Assembly: GCA_038049695.1 (NCBI GenBank) | Contig: CP142451.1 | Location: 46,573,001-46,637,000 of the forward strand | Length of the DNA: 64,000 nucleotides | Direction of reading: 5' to 3' | From: Cinnamomum chago | Taxonomy: Eukaryota > Streptophyta > Magnoliopsida > Laurales > Lauraceae | In this document: positions 10,901-18,825 of the stretch, one piece after another | Layout of the letters: each line of letters begins with the position of its first letter | How positions within the stretch are numbered: the stretch's first letter is position 1 | Program-made: the position numbers and the translations under genes | Notes under the pieces: generated by a model | The model's input: only the letters and a program-made list of their open reading frames with translations | What the model was told of the DNA's origin: nothing | Database searches by the model: none

Positions 10901-13900
10901 CTGATGATGAAGAAGACCAAGAGGCTGTCCAAGAAAATACTCCAGTGGAACCCAACCATGTTGAACCACAAGGAGCAGACGAAGAAGAAGATTTGGCTCC
11001 CGTGCCTGATCTCGATGAATACGCAAGGATCTTGCAGTACCTTGCTATAGAGCAAGAACAAGGTCGCATCAATCAGCTTCGTCACAACCCAGCACCGGAA
11101 GTTCCTGAAAATCTACAGGAATCTCCTCCGGTAACCCCGGAAAACGAAGAAAGCTGTTGGATCGACGATCCTCTTACATCTGAGGACGAATCTGATTCCC
11201 AACAGTTCATCTTGGAGGCATCTTCCGTCAAAGTTACTTGCAATGCAATAACTCAGGATGATAATTCCTCACCTTCTCAGGCTTCGTCTCCTGGAACAGT
11301 GACATCGGAACTCAAACCTCTTCCGACCGATCACCTTGAAGAAATTCCAGCCGGTGAAATCTTCTTCAGAGAAAATCCGGTCAATTGGTCCCAAATGCCC
11401 GATCTCATCGGTGATGTCTGGACCAACAAAATATTCGACAAAGAAGGAAAGTTGCTGGATGCTGTTCAGGACTTGCTCCCGGAAAATGCTCCATGCAACA
11501 CAATTACTGAAGATGGCAATGCTGACACAGAGAAATCTTCAGCAAATGAGAAGGAACAACCCCTCGATCTCGAGGGTGATCTTCTAAACAAAGACCCTTC
11601 TCCAGAAGCTCTTGAAGTTGGTAGAGGTACCCGTTCTGGCCGGGATTACCACAAAAACTACAACCAACCTTCTGCTTCTTATATAAATCCTTCAGGAAAA
11701 CAAGTTGTAAACGCCCCTAGTGGCAAGAATAATGAAAATGCAGGCCCCAAGGAGGCTTTCAAGTACGACTTGATTCAGCACTTCAAACACATACCTGCAC
11801 GTCTGCACATCCTAGACTTATTACGAATGTCACCACAGACTCGTGATAGTCTCATTTCAGAACTACAAATGCTGGATGCGGATGTCGACAAACATGCCCC
11901 ACAAGTCCTACAAATTGAAATGGACTATAGGGTCGAAAAATCAAAAACTCTCTCAAAAGGAGAAAAGAAGAAAACTGAGGGATCCTGCATCGAATGCCTC
12001 TCGGTTCAAAAAGCAGCAAGTGCAACCATCGCCTTCACCAAGGAAGACCTCCTGCTAGGCGAGACAAAGCACAACCGACCCCTGTACTTCACCGGGTACA
12101 TCAAAGAGGTGCCAGTACGCAAAATCCAGATCGATCCAGGTTCTGCACTCAACCTCATCTCCACTTCGGCACTCGAAGAACTGGGCATTCCGCCTAGCAA
12201 GCTGAGCCACACGTCTGTGTCCATCTTTGGATATGATGGCAGCGCTCAAAGGCCGATCGGCAAAATCAGGTTCAAGTTGCAAATCGGTGATCTTATCTCC
12301 GAGGTCACTGTCTATGCGATAAAGACCCCTTCATGCTACAACATCCTTCTCGGACGCCCCTGGATACACGAGAATGGTGTTGTCCCTTCGACTTTACATC
12401 AGTGCATCAAGTTCGTTGGCAATGACGGCTTGATACATCGAGTGTTTGCAGACAAAAAGCCCTTCAAAGGCAAAGAAGTCTATTTCGCAGATGCTCAGAT
12501 GTACAAAGATGAAAAAGAAGAAAGGGAGGAAGAAACAGCATCCTTTGCCGAAAATCTCCAGAAAGACAAAGGCAAGGCTCCTCAGCAATCACCGGAAGAA
12601 AATAAACCCTCTATCAAAACCGAAGAGAATAATCAATTTCCCTTCATGGTCTCCCTCAAGTCTTCAAAGCCTCTGGTGATCACCACCAAAGCAAAGAAGA
12701 CAAAACAGAGGGCTGGGGGCAAGTTTGCTGTCTCCTTCGTGTCTATCTTGCAAGACACGGATTCGGACTCAGAGCCAGAAGACGATACATCGTCAAGCCA
12801 AGCTGATGATCAACAAGTTCAGCCCGCTCTCACTCCGATGGAGACAACCGTTGACATAGAAGATCCGGCATCTGCTTCCTTCGTTGTTCCAGCAACATCA
12901 GCAGAAGAAAAGCCAATCTTCTTCCATAAATCGGGAGTTTCTTCATCAAATTCTTCGCTTGAACCTTTCAAAAATGAAGGTATGCCTCAACTATCCCTGT
13001 ATAGTCCAATGGCGCAAGCTATCATGAAGAAAATGGGCTACGACGCTCAGAACCCAACCGGTTTGGGAGATGGCCGTGGTATTATCACGCCATTGGAACC
13101 AACCCTGACCAAAAGTCAACTGGAAGGTTGGAAACCCCACCGCCACATAGAAAAGTCTTCATATGGGCTGGGGCATGATCCTGACGCCCCCTTGAGACAG
13201 TTGACACAAAGGCTGCAAAATCATCTTGCCAACCAAGCCTCAACATCTCATATTAATGAAGACATCGATCTCCCTGGATATCTCTTTGAAGAGTTGGTCG
13301 TCAAGGATCCAGGAAGTTCATCCAATTGGTACGATTTCTTTGATGATGAAGAGGAATTGTCCGATGATACAGACACACGGTTCTCTGACCCAGAAGAACC
13401 ACTGTCTCCAAAGGAAGTGCCCTACTTCGACCTAGTTTCAACAGGTGATTGGGACCATCTCATAGCAAATCTTGAGAAAAGTACCAATCAAGAAGACCCA
13501 TGGACAAAAGCAGAGCCGTGGTCTGTAGATACCTTTGGAACTCCAGAAGGCTTTGTTGGGTTGGAAGCCTCCGAAAATATTGTGGAGGAACCACCTTCAA
13601 ATCTTCCAACAGAAGATTCTGTTCAAAAGATAGACTTGGGAAAACCTGATAACTCACGTCCTGTATTCATAAGCAAGAATATAAAGGATGATGAGTTACC
13701 CGAGTATATCGCGTTTCTTCATGAGTTCATTGATTGTTTTGCATGGTCTTACGTTGAGATGCCTGGCTTAGACCCCAAAATAGCAATCCATAAACTCAAT
13801 CTTCAAAAAGATATCAAGCCTGTCAAACAAGGCCAAAGAAGGTTCCGTCCTGACGTGATGGACAAAATTGAACAAGAAGTTCAAAAACTCAAAAGCGTTG

Positions 13901-16900
13901 GCTTCATCCGTGAGGAACAACATCCTGAATGGTTGGCCAACATCGTCCCTGTGACAAAGAAAAATGGGCAAATCAGGGTCTGCATTGATTACAGAGACCT
14001 GAACAATGCATGCCCAAAAGATGAATTCCCGCTCCCTATACCGGAGGTGATGATCGACAATACCTGTGGGTTCGAGCGAATGACATTCATGGATGGCTTC
14101 TCTGGCTACAATCAGATAAAGATGCATCCTGAAGAAGGAAAACACACAGCATTTCGGACCCCGTTTGGCGTGTATTGCTACACTGTCATGCCATTCGGTC
14201 TGAAGAATGCCGGCGCTACATATCAGAGGGCTATGATGAAGATATTCCAAGATATGCAGCACAAGACGGTCGAATGTTATGTCGATGACCTCGCCGTCAA
14301 AAGCAAAAGAAAAGAAGACCATCTCAAAGATCTTCGAGAAGTCTTCCTCCGACTTCGCAAACACAAACTGCGAATGAATCCCCTCAAATGCTTTTTCGGT
14401 GTTTCATCGGGTAAGTTTCTCGGATTCATAGTACGGAAAGCTGGCATAGAGCTTGACCCCACCAAAGTCAAGGCTATCCTAGAAATGCCATCTCCAAGAA
14501 CCCTAAGACAATTAAAAGGGCTCCAAGGAAGATTGGCATACATTCGGCGGTTCATCTCCAACCTATCAGGAAAGTGCCGTCCATTCTCTCGGTTAATGAA
14601 GAAAGGTGTCGATTTTGTCTGGGATGCTGAATGTGAAGCCGCGTTCCAGGACATCAAGTCATACCTGACTAAACCTCCAGTGTTGGCTGCCCCCACAACT
14701 GGAAAACCATTCCTCTTGTACACAAGAGCCCTTGACTGTTCTTTAGGCGCTCTACTCGCACAAAAGAATGACCAGGGAAAAGAAGCTGCTCTATATTACC
14801 TTAGCCGCATGTTGGTAGGTGCAGAGCATCGCTACTCTCCAGTCGAAAAAGAATGCTTGGCAGTGATGTTCGCCGTACAAAAACTGCGTCACTATCTGCT
14901 ATCCAACACAGTGCACCTGATTTCGAGGATCAACCTCCTAAAGGTCCTTGTCACAAAAGCAGGTTCTCTCAATGCCCGACTGGCAAAATGGTCCATCCTC
15001 CTGTCACAATTTGACATTAGGTATGTACCACAAAAAGCAATCAAAGGCCAAGCTCTAGCAGACTTCCTCGAGGAGCATCCATTGCCTAAAGATTCTCCAC
15101 TCAGGGATGACCTCCCAGACGAATCAGTCTACAGTGTGGAGACTTCCTTATCAAATGCTTCCTGGCACATGTACTTCGATGGCGCAACCAGGACAAATGA
15201 AAAGGGAAATCAAATATCGGGAATTGGCATTCTCTTTGTTAATCCCGACAAATACATGATTCCACACGCATTCTCGCTACTGGAACCATGTTCAAACAAT
15301 GCAGCTGAGTACCAAGCCCTAATCATAGGATTGGAACTCGCCCTTGAATCCGGCATCACTACGCTGGAAGCTTTTGGAGACTCTCAACTGATCGTCAACC
15401 AGATGAATCAGAAATTTGAAGTCAGGAAGCCCGATCTGTTGCCTTACTACAACAAAGCACAATCGCTTCGACAAAAGTTCGACATCTGTCATATCACCCA
15501 CATCCTCAGAGGTGGAAACATTCGTGCAGATGCCCTGGCTGGACTTGCTGCGTCTATGGCAATCCAAGAAGGGGAAAACATGCAAATTACAGTGTGTCAA
15601 AAAAGGATTCTCCCTCCTCTCAACACACATCAAGCAGTTGCTGAATGCCACCAAGTGGTTGGAAGTCGGATTTCCGTCCTTAAACCTCTGATCGGCGACT
15701 GGAGGGATCCGTTCATTGATTACATAATGTTCGGAATCCTACCTGAAGATCCAAAAGAACGGGTAAGCATCCAAAGACGAGCCCCAAACTTTCATTTGGA
15801 TATTCCTGCAAAAATGCTGTATAGAAAATCCTACAATGGAGTACTTCTACGCTGCTTGTCACAACAAGAGGCTGAGGGAACACTCAAAGAAGTACATGCT
15901 GGTCTTTGTGGAGCCCATCAGGCTGGGCCTAAGCTCTACGATCAGATAAAAAGGTTAGGTTATTATTGGCCTACCATGGTGGCTGATGCAATGCAATTTG
16001 CTAAGCGCTGCCAACAATGCCAAGTTCATGGAGATTATGTCCACATGCCTCCGGAATGGCTACATCCTACAGCAATCTCATGGCCTTTTGAAGCCTGGGG
16101 TATGGACATCATAGGTCCAATCTCCCCTCCATCGAGCAAAGGTCATCGCTTCATCTTCGCCGCTACGGATTATTTCTCCAAGTGGTCAGAAGCATTCGCG
16201 CTTAGTGAAATGAAGACGTCATCAGTCCTTCACTTCTTGCGCACCAACATCATTTGTCGCTTCGGCATACCTAAAAGATTCGTCCATGATAACGGACCAC
16301 AGTTCCGCGATCACCGATTCTACAGGTTCTGCGACAAATACAAAATCCAAAGTTGTCCTTCAACTCCGTACAATCCGGCAGCGAATGGACTAGCAGAGGC
16401 CTTCAACAAGACGCTCTGCAAAATCCTCAAGAAAATGGTCTCTAGTCACAAAAGAGAATGGGGCGACAAACTGCCTGAAGCTTTGTGGGCCTATCGAACC
16501 ACCGTTCGAGGACCAACCCATAGCACACCATTCTCCTTGGTCTATGGATGCGAAGCTGTTGTCCCTTTGGAGGTTCAAATTCCTTCCTTAAGGGTATCTC
16601 TACAAAATGACATGACGCAAGAAAGCAATGTCAAATTGAGACTCCAAGAGCTGGATAACCTCGATGAGAGACGGCTCGAAGCTCTACAAAGCATTGAACT
16701 CTACCAAGCACGCATGGCAGGATCTTTTGACAAGAAGGTCAGGCAACGCGCCTACAAAAAGGGAGACTTGGTTCTTACAGTAAAAAGACCAATGGTTTTT
16801 GCCAACAAATTCAAAGGCAAATTTGAACCAAAATGGGAGGGACCTTTCGTCATCGACAAAGTCTTCTCCAACGGCGCATACGCTCTTCTAAACATGGAGG

Positions 16901-16956
16901 GTGACAGATGTATGCTGCCCATCAATGGGAAGTTCTTGAAGCGGTACTACCCTTGA
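7969..16956 (+). CDS. gag-pol: Inner Tat/Ogre gag-pol polyprotein (2995 codons, looks whole)
   Basis: One continuous frame encodes the whole Ty3/Gypsy replication machinery. The frame is open from 7918, but the first in-frame ATG is 7969 and is conserved in the outer copy, so I start there. Domains by residue are as follows. An N-terminal basic, Ser/Pro-rich extension spans 1-450. The gag core (LWMDSVPFPTKFKQPTLQTY) begins near 461. A Cys/His knuckle (CPYHQMVSHPLNQC) lies near 738. A long acidic, disordered linker spans about 880-1300. The aspartic protease has its catalytic Asp at 1389 (IDPGSA). A G-patch-like segment (MKKMGYDAQNPTGLGDGRG) lies near 1685. Reverse transcriptase has YVDD at 2104-2107. 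A Ty3-type RNase H follows, then a second archaeal-type RNase H with D2404, E2447, D2471 and D2521. Integrase has H2643, H2650, C2681 and C2684, and the catalytic D2713, D2774 and E2810 with D35E spacing. The dual RNase H is the Tat-lineage signature. Confidence 0.95.
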   Translation: MAASLTITFDENKYQLMLQDKQTKRTYKRPASCRSVISLGNSEDTGSNSTPRTIVFGSLGPFPLPAEETAPAKKQRTAPQRITTVIPRAIIKKPEARSAPAKPQPARNQVCSKTWSPRPSPKQRRSQTSAKPAYLAPLKENRFYPLAYMKEEKPTLRQTKPTQHEPACSYKPKIKSCIVRPPQEPVKAFTPTSRPFLSTGAELAKFKASLRQAKDRVQILSLPIFKEDKLGCCAPGTTSFIARAQPELTKAQIARRMRRRTAYRQKRLEKQRTQDSALQVSQKWVEKERPDQLVAVHMVGKTRKRQKSATKIHVRRPVTRSVSQTRRHKENSPAPSSQGHQSDHSSSSSSKRMSSSSVTKTVSSFDSRRMNVLVTNAEQPPPHDDVTARIQQLEQGQQRIETLIENLILNLQRPQNNEAPPSHQGDEENAENSESRALTKKDVDDILAKAKEEDTLKEHGIKPPYPLWMDSVPFPTKFKQPTLQTYTGKGSARQHVIHFKILTGAIADQDALKIRLFASTLKGTAFDWYSTLPEDSIQNWAMLETRFLTHFKGEDHPVSMAQLCSLKQGENESTYDFIHKWKAMAYKCSDVLPQASLVDICRNNMRARIRSMIIGNKSKNLGELLEASMEAETVIKDLNSQKSLKKEPTTIATSKPKKKEVLNVQTKSAPQQPKKDENKATGKKPELSDAFRERVEKKYPFDEDVEEIFGALLANGKLTLPDPKRPGDVGKTNDPRYCPYHQMVSHPLNQCFVVREKINEMWKNGVITFDKNYGSASVNMVSCGQKQKSPKEKITTSFKVIKMTQTSQELVPYPTSDGQPIWVHPDLLEDENWEVVKTKPTAQQRRQARRQLRKLKQQEKAPKKQEVAEKAETSSTASLGATEESSPKASKAVRKFTLGDFMPPHLKDETTQGASYSCNSVVGFSMDGYESSDTASDIDEWEESLETGEYLSDEEWIPESHLMPVIWYNPLQPQGSWSDDEEDQEAVQENTPVEPNHVEPQGADEEEDLAPVPDLDEYARILQYLAIEQEQGRINQLRHNPAPEVPENLQESPPVTPENEESCWIDDPLTSEDESDSQQFILEASSVKVTCNAITQDDNSSPSQASSPGTVTSELKPLPTDHLEEIPAGEIFFRENPVNWSQMPDLIGDVWTNKIFDKEGKLLDAVQDLLPENAPCNTITEDGNADTEKSSANEKEQPLDLEGDLLNKDPSPEALEVGRGTRSGRDYHKNYNQPSASYINPSGKQVVNAPSGKNNENAGPKEAFKYDLIQHFKHIPARLHILDLLRMSPQTRDSLISELQMLDADVDKHAPQVLQIEMDYRVEKSKTLSKGEKKKTEGSCIECLSVQKAASATIAFTKEDLLLGETKHNRPLYFTGYIKEVPVRKIQIDPGSALNLISTSALEELGIPPSKLSHTSVSIFGYDGSAQRPIGKIRFKLQIGDLISEVTVYAIKTPSCYNILLGRPWIHENGVVPSTLHQCIKFVGNDGLIHRVFADKKPFKGKEVYFADAQMYKDEKEEREEETASFAENLQKDKGKAPQQSPEENKPSIKTEENNQFPFMVSLKSSKPLVITTKAKKTKQRAGGKFAVSFVSILQDTDSDSEPEDDTSSSQADDQQVQPALTPMETTVDIEDPASASFVVPATSAEEKPIFFHKSGVSSSNSSLEPFKNEGMPQLSLYSPMAQAIMKKMGYDAQNPTGLGDGRGIITPLEPTLTKSQLEGWKPHRHIEKSSYGLGHDPDAPLRQLTQRLQNHLANQASTSHINEDIDLPGYLFEELVVKDPGSSSNWYDFFDDEEELSDDTDTRFSDPEEPLSPKEVPYFDLVSTGDWDHLIANLEKSTNQEDPWTKAEPWSVDTFGTPEGFVGLEASENIVEEPPSNLPTEDSVQKIDLGKPDNSRPVFISKNIKDDELPEYIAFLHEFIDCFAWSYVEMPGLDPKIAIHKLNLQKDIKPVKQGQRRFRPDVMDKIEQEVQKLKSVGFIREEQHPEWLANIVPVTKKNGQIRVCIDYRDLNNACPKDEFPLPIPEVMIDNTCGFERMTFMDGFSGYNQIKMHPEEGKHTAFRTPFGVYCYTVMPFGLKNAGATYQRAMMKIFQDMQHKTVECYVDDLAVKSKRKEDHLKDLREVFLRLRKHKLRMNPLKCFFGVSSGKFLGFIVRKAGIELDPTKVKAILEMPSPRTLRQLKGLQGRLAYIRRFISNLSGKCRPFSRLMKKGVDFVWDAECEAAFQDIKSYLTKPPVLAAPTTGKPFLLYTRALDCSLGALLAQKNDQGKEAALYYLSRMLVGAEHRYSPVEKECLAVMFAVQKLRHYLLSNTVHLISRINLLKVLVTKAGSLNARLAKWSILLSQFDIRYVPQKAIKGQALADFLEEHPLPKDSPLRDDLPDESVYSVETSLSNASWHMYFDGATRTNEKGNQISGIGILFVNPDKYMIPHAFSLLEPCSNNAAEYQALIIGLELALESGITTLEAFGDSQLIVNQMNQKFEVRKPDLLPYYNKAQSLRQKFDICHITHILRGGNIRADALAGLAASMAIQEGENMQITVCQKRILPPLNTHQAVAECHQVVGSRISVLKPLIGDWRDPFIDYIMFGILPEDPKERVSIQRRAPNFHLDIPAKMLYRKSYNGVLLRCLSQQEAEGTLKEVHAGLCGAHQAGPKLYDQIKRLGYYWPTMVADAMQFAKRCQQCQVHGDYVHMPPEWLHPTAISWPFEAWGMDIIGPISPPSSKGHRFIFAATDYFSKWSEAFALSEMKTSSVLHFLRTNIICRFGIPKRFVHDNGPQFRDHRFYRFCDKYKIQSCPSTPYNPAANGLAEAFNKTLCKILKKMVSSHKREWGDKLPEALWAYRTTVRGPTHSTPFSLVYGCEAVVPLEVQIPSLRVSLQNDMTQESNVKLRLQELDNLDERRLEALQSIELYQARMAGSFDKKVRQRAYKKGDLVLTVKRPMVFANKFKGKFEPKWEGPFVIDKVFSNGAYALLNMEGDRCMLPINGKFLKRYYP

Positions 16957-17339
16957 AGGCTTCTTCCATCGGGTCAGAGCGACGCCTGCACGACCAAAGC
17001 CTATTCCTAGGTATCTGCTCGTCAAACCCACTCCTTTTGGAATTTTCATCCTCTTGTTGAAATTTCTAAAAAAAAAACCCCTCAAAACAATGTTTCTTTC
17101 ATCGTTTCATTGTTAAAAAAAAAAAAAGAAGCAAATCCAAAAATCCAAGTTTAGGAGCTTCTTCCCAAACTTGACCAAAATTTTCGATCCTTGAAACCAA
17201 AATTCATGGTTTGAAACAAAATCAGGACCTAGGGATTTCAGCCCTAGTCCACCTCGACTTTTACCACCAAAATGGTTTTGAGTCAAAATTTACGACCCTC
17301 GTGTCTTTAAACAAAAAAAATGGTTTTTCAAAAACCGCA

Positions 17340-17850
17340 GGGAAGCGACGTTCAGTCGATACTTGCAAAACCCAAAATCGGAAGGATGCGAACCCCATTC
17401 GATACTTCCAAAATCCCAAAATTTCAAAAATCGTGGAGACGCAACGTTCCAGTTGATATCCACAACCCAAATTTTAAAACAAACAAAAAAAAACAAAACA
17501 AAGGTTCGAAAAAACCTCAAACTTCAAAAATCGTGGGGAAGCGACATTCCATCGATACCCACAAAACAAAATTTTTGAAGACAAAAGCAGGGAAGCGACG
17601 CTTAGTCGATACTTGCACCCAAATCCGCGAGGAGGCGACATTCCATCGATACTCGCAACCGAATGAGCAAGGAGGCGACATTCCATCGATACTTGCAATA
17701 CCATTCAGCAGGGAAGCGACGCTTAGTCGATACTTGCACCCAAATCCGCGAGGAGGCGACATTCCATCGATACTCGCAACCGAATGAGCAAGGAGGCGAC
17801 ATTCCATCGATACTTGCAATACCATTCAGCGGGGAGGCGACTTTTTAGTC
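17340..17850 (+). repeat. GCGAC-TCGATAC tandem repeats with a 121-bp higher-order unit
   Basis: The basic unit is about 55-60 bases and built on GAAGCGACGCTTAGTCGATA or GGCGACATTCCATCGATA followed by CTTGCA or CTCGCA. From 17588 a 121-base composite of such units occurs twice, starting at 17588 and 17709, nearly identical. Open frames here in both directions reflect the repeat period and not a gene. Confidence 0.85.
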
Positions 17851-17877
17851 GATACTTGCATTTTTGAAAACCAAAAA

Positions 17878-18480
17878 CCTGGCTTTCACGCCAAAAAACC
17901 CGGCTTCCATGCCAAAAATCCGGCTTTCATGCCAAAAAATCAAAAATCCGGCTTTCATGCCAAAAAATCAAAAATCCGGCTTTCATGCCAAAAATCAAAA
18001 TTCGGCTTCCATGCCAACAAAACAAAACTCGGTTTTCAAAAAAAAATCTGGCTTTCATGCCAAAAACAAAAAATCTGGCTTCCATGCCAAAAAGAAATTT
18101 CGGCTTTCATGCCAAAAACAAAATCTGGTTCTTACACCAAAAACAAAACTGGCTCTCATGCCACAAACCAAATCTTGGCTTTCATGCCATCTCAAAAATT
18201 TTGGCTCTCATGCCATAAACCCAAATTTGGCTTTCATGCCACCTCAAAATTCGGCTTTCATGCCATCAAAAAAAAAAAAAACCTGGCTTTTACGCCAACC
18301 AAAACAGAAACCCGGCTTTCATGCCAACAAAACAAACTGGTTTTCAAAACAAACCGGCTATAGATGCCATCCAAATCCGGCTATAGATGCCACTCGAAAT
18401 TTGGCTTTCATGCCGTGAACAAAATCTGGCTCCCATGCCAAAACATGTCTCAAAAACTGGCTCCCATGCCAAAACAATCA
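17878..18480 (+). repeat. GGCTTTCATGCC mini-repeat array, about 22 copies
   Basis: The core GGCTTTCATGCC (variants GGCTTCCATGCC, GGCTCTCATGCC, GGCTATAGATGCC) recurs every 20-35 bases, separated by A-rich spacers. The ends GGC and GCC are complementary, so each core could form a short stem. The LTRs carry a related run with inverted ends, CGCCTTTCA(T/C)GGC (5862-5935). On the minus strand this array lies just downstream of the antisense gene. Confidence 0.85.
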
Positions 18481-18718
18481 TTTGTCAAAAGATTTCTCAC
18501 AAAATGACAAACTTTTGATCACATCCCATTTAGCAATCACTTTAATCACAATATTTGAGTGAGCGTAGGGAAAACAAAAAAAAAAAACAAAAAAAAAGTA
18601 CCAAAAATACATGTGGTACCAAAAAAAAGAAAAAGAAAAGAAAAGTGTTCACAAGCACTACAAAAATGTATACCAAAAAAAAATACATGTGGTATATAAA
18701 AAGAGAGAAAGAGGGGTC

Positions 18719-18825
18719 TCAGCCAAAAATGCCCTCCAGCCAAGCTTTCAGTTCCTCAAGCAGACTCTTGGCTTCATCCGTTAGAGTCTCCAAGGCACGC
18801 TTCTTCAAGAAACTGCCATGAGTAG
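18719..18825 (-). other. C-terminal coding piece of the antisense gene, beyond the solo LTR
   Basis: The minus strand carries an open stretch (HGSFLKKRALETLTDEAK..., ending with a stop at 18719-18721) that abuts the solo LTR's target duplication AGTAG. Its position, strand and Lys/Glu-rich character fit the end of the PMD gene's coiled-coil tail, so I infer it belonged to the same gene before the LTR arrived. It could also be untranslated sequence. Confidence 0.6.

Larger units (their letters stand above)
16957..18718 (+). other. Repeat-rich zone between gag-pol and the antisense gene
   Basis: No gene is seen. 16957-17300 is AT-rich 3' sequence. It is followed by the GCGAC...TCGATAC repeat array (about 17340-17850), the GGCTTTCATGCC repeat array (about 17878-18480) and A-rich sequence with two ACATGTGGTA copies (18609 and 18686). 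Gag-pol ends on one side and the antisense gene on the other, so both transcripts probably terminate in this zone. Confidence 0.75.

Noticed and set aside
17320-17848. Open frames of 60-155 codons across the GCGAC/TCGATAC array on both strands
   Set aside because: They arise because the repeat period is free of stops; the peptides just repeat GDIPSILA-type units and have no independent support.
17878-18480. Regularly spaced short repeats resembling a CRISPR array
   Set aside because: Spacers are low-complexity A-rich and of uneven length, the repeat core is only 12 bases, and the setting is a plant LTR element with no cas genes.
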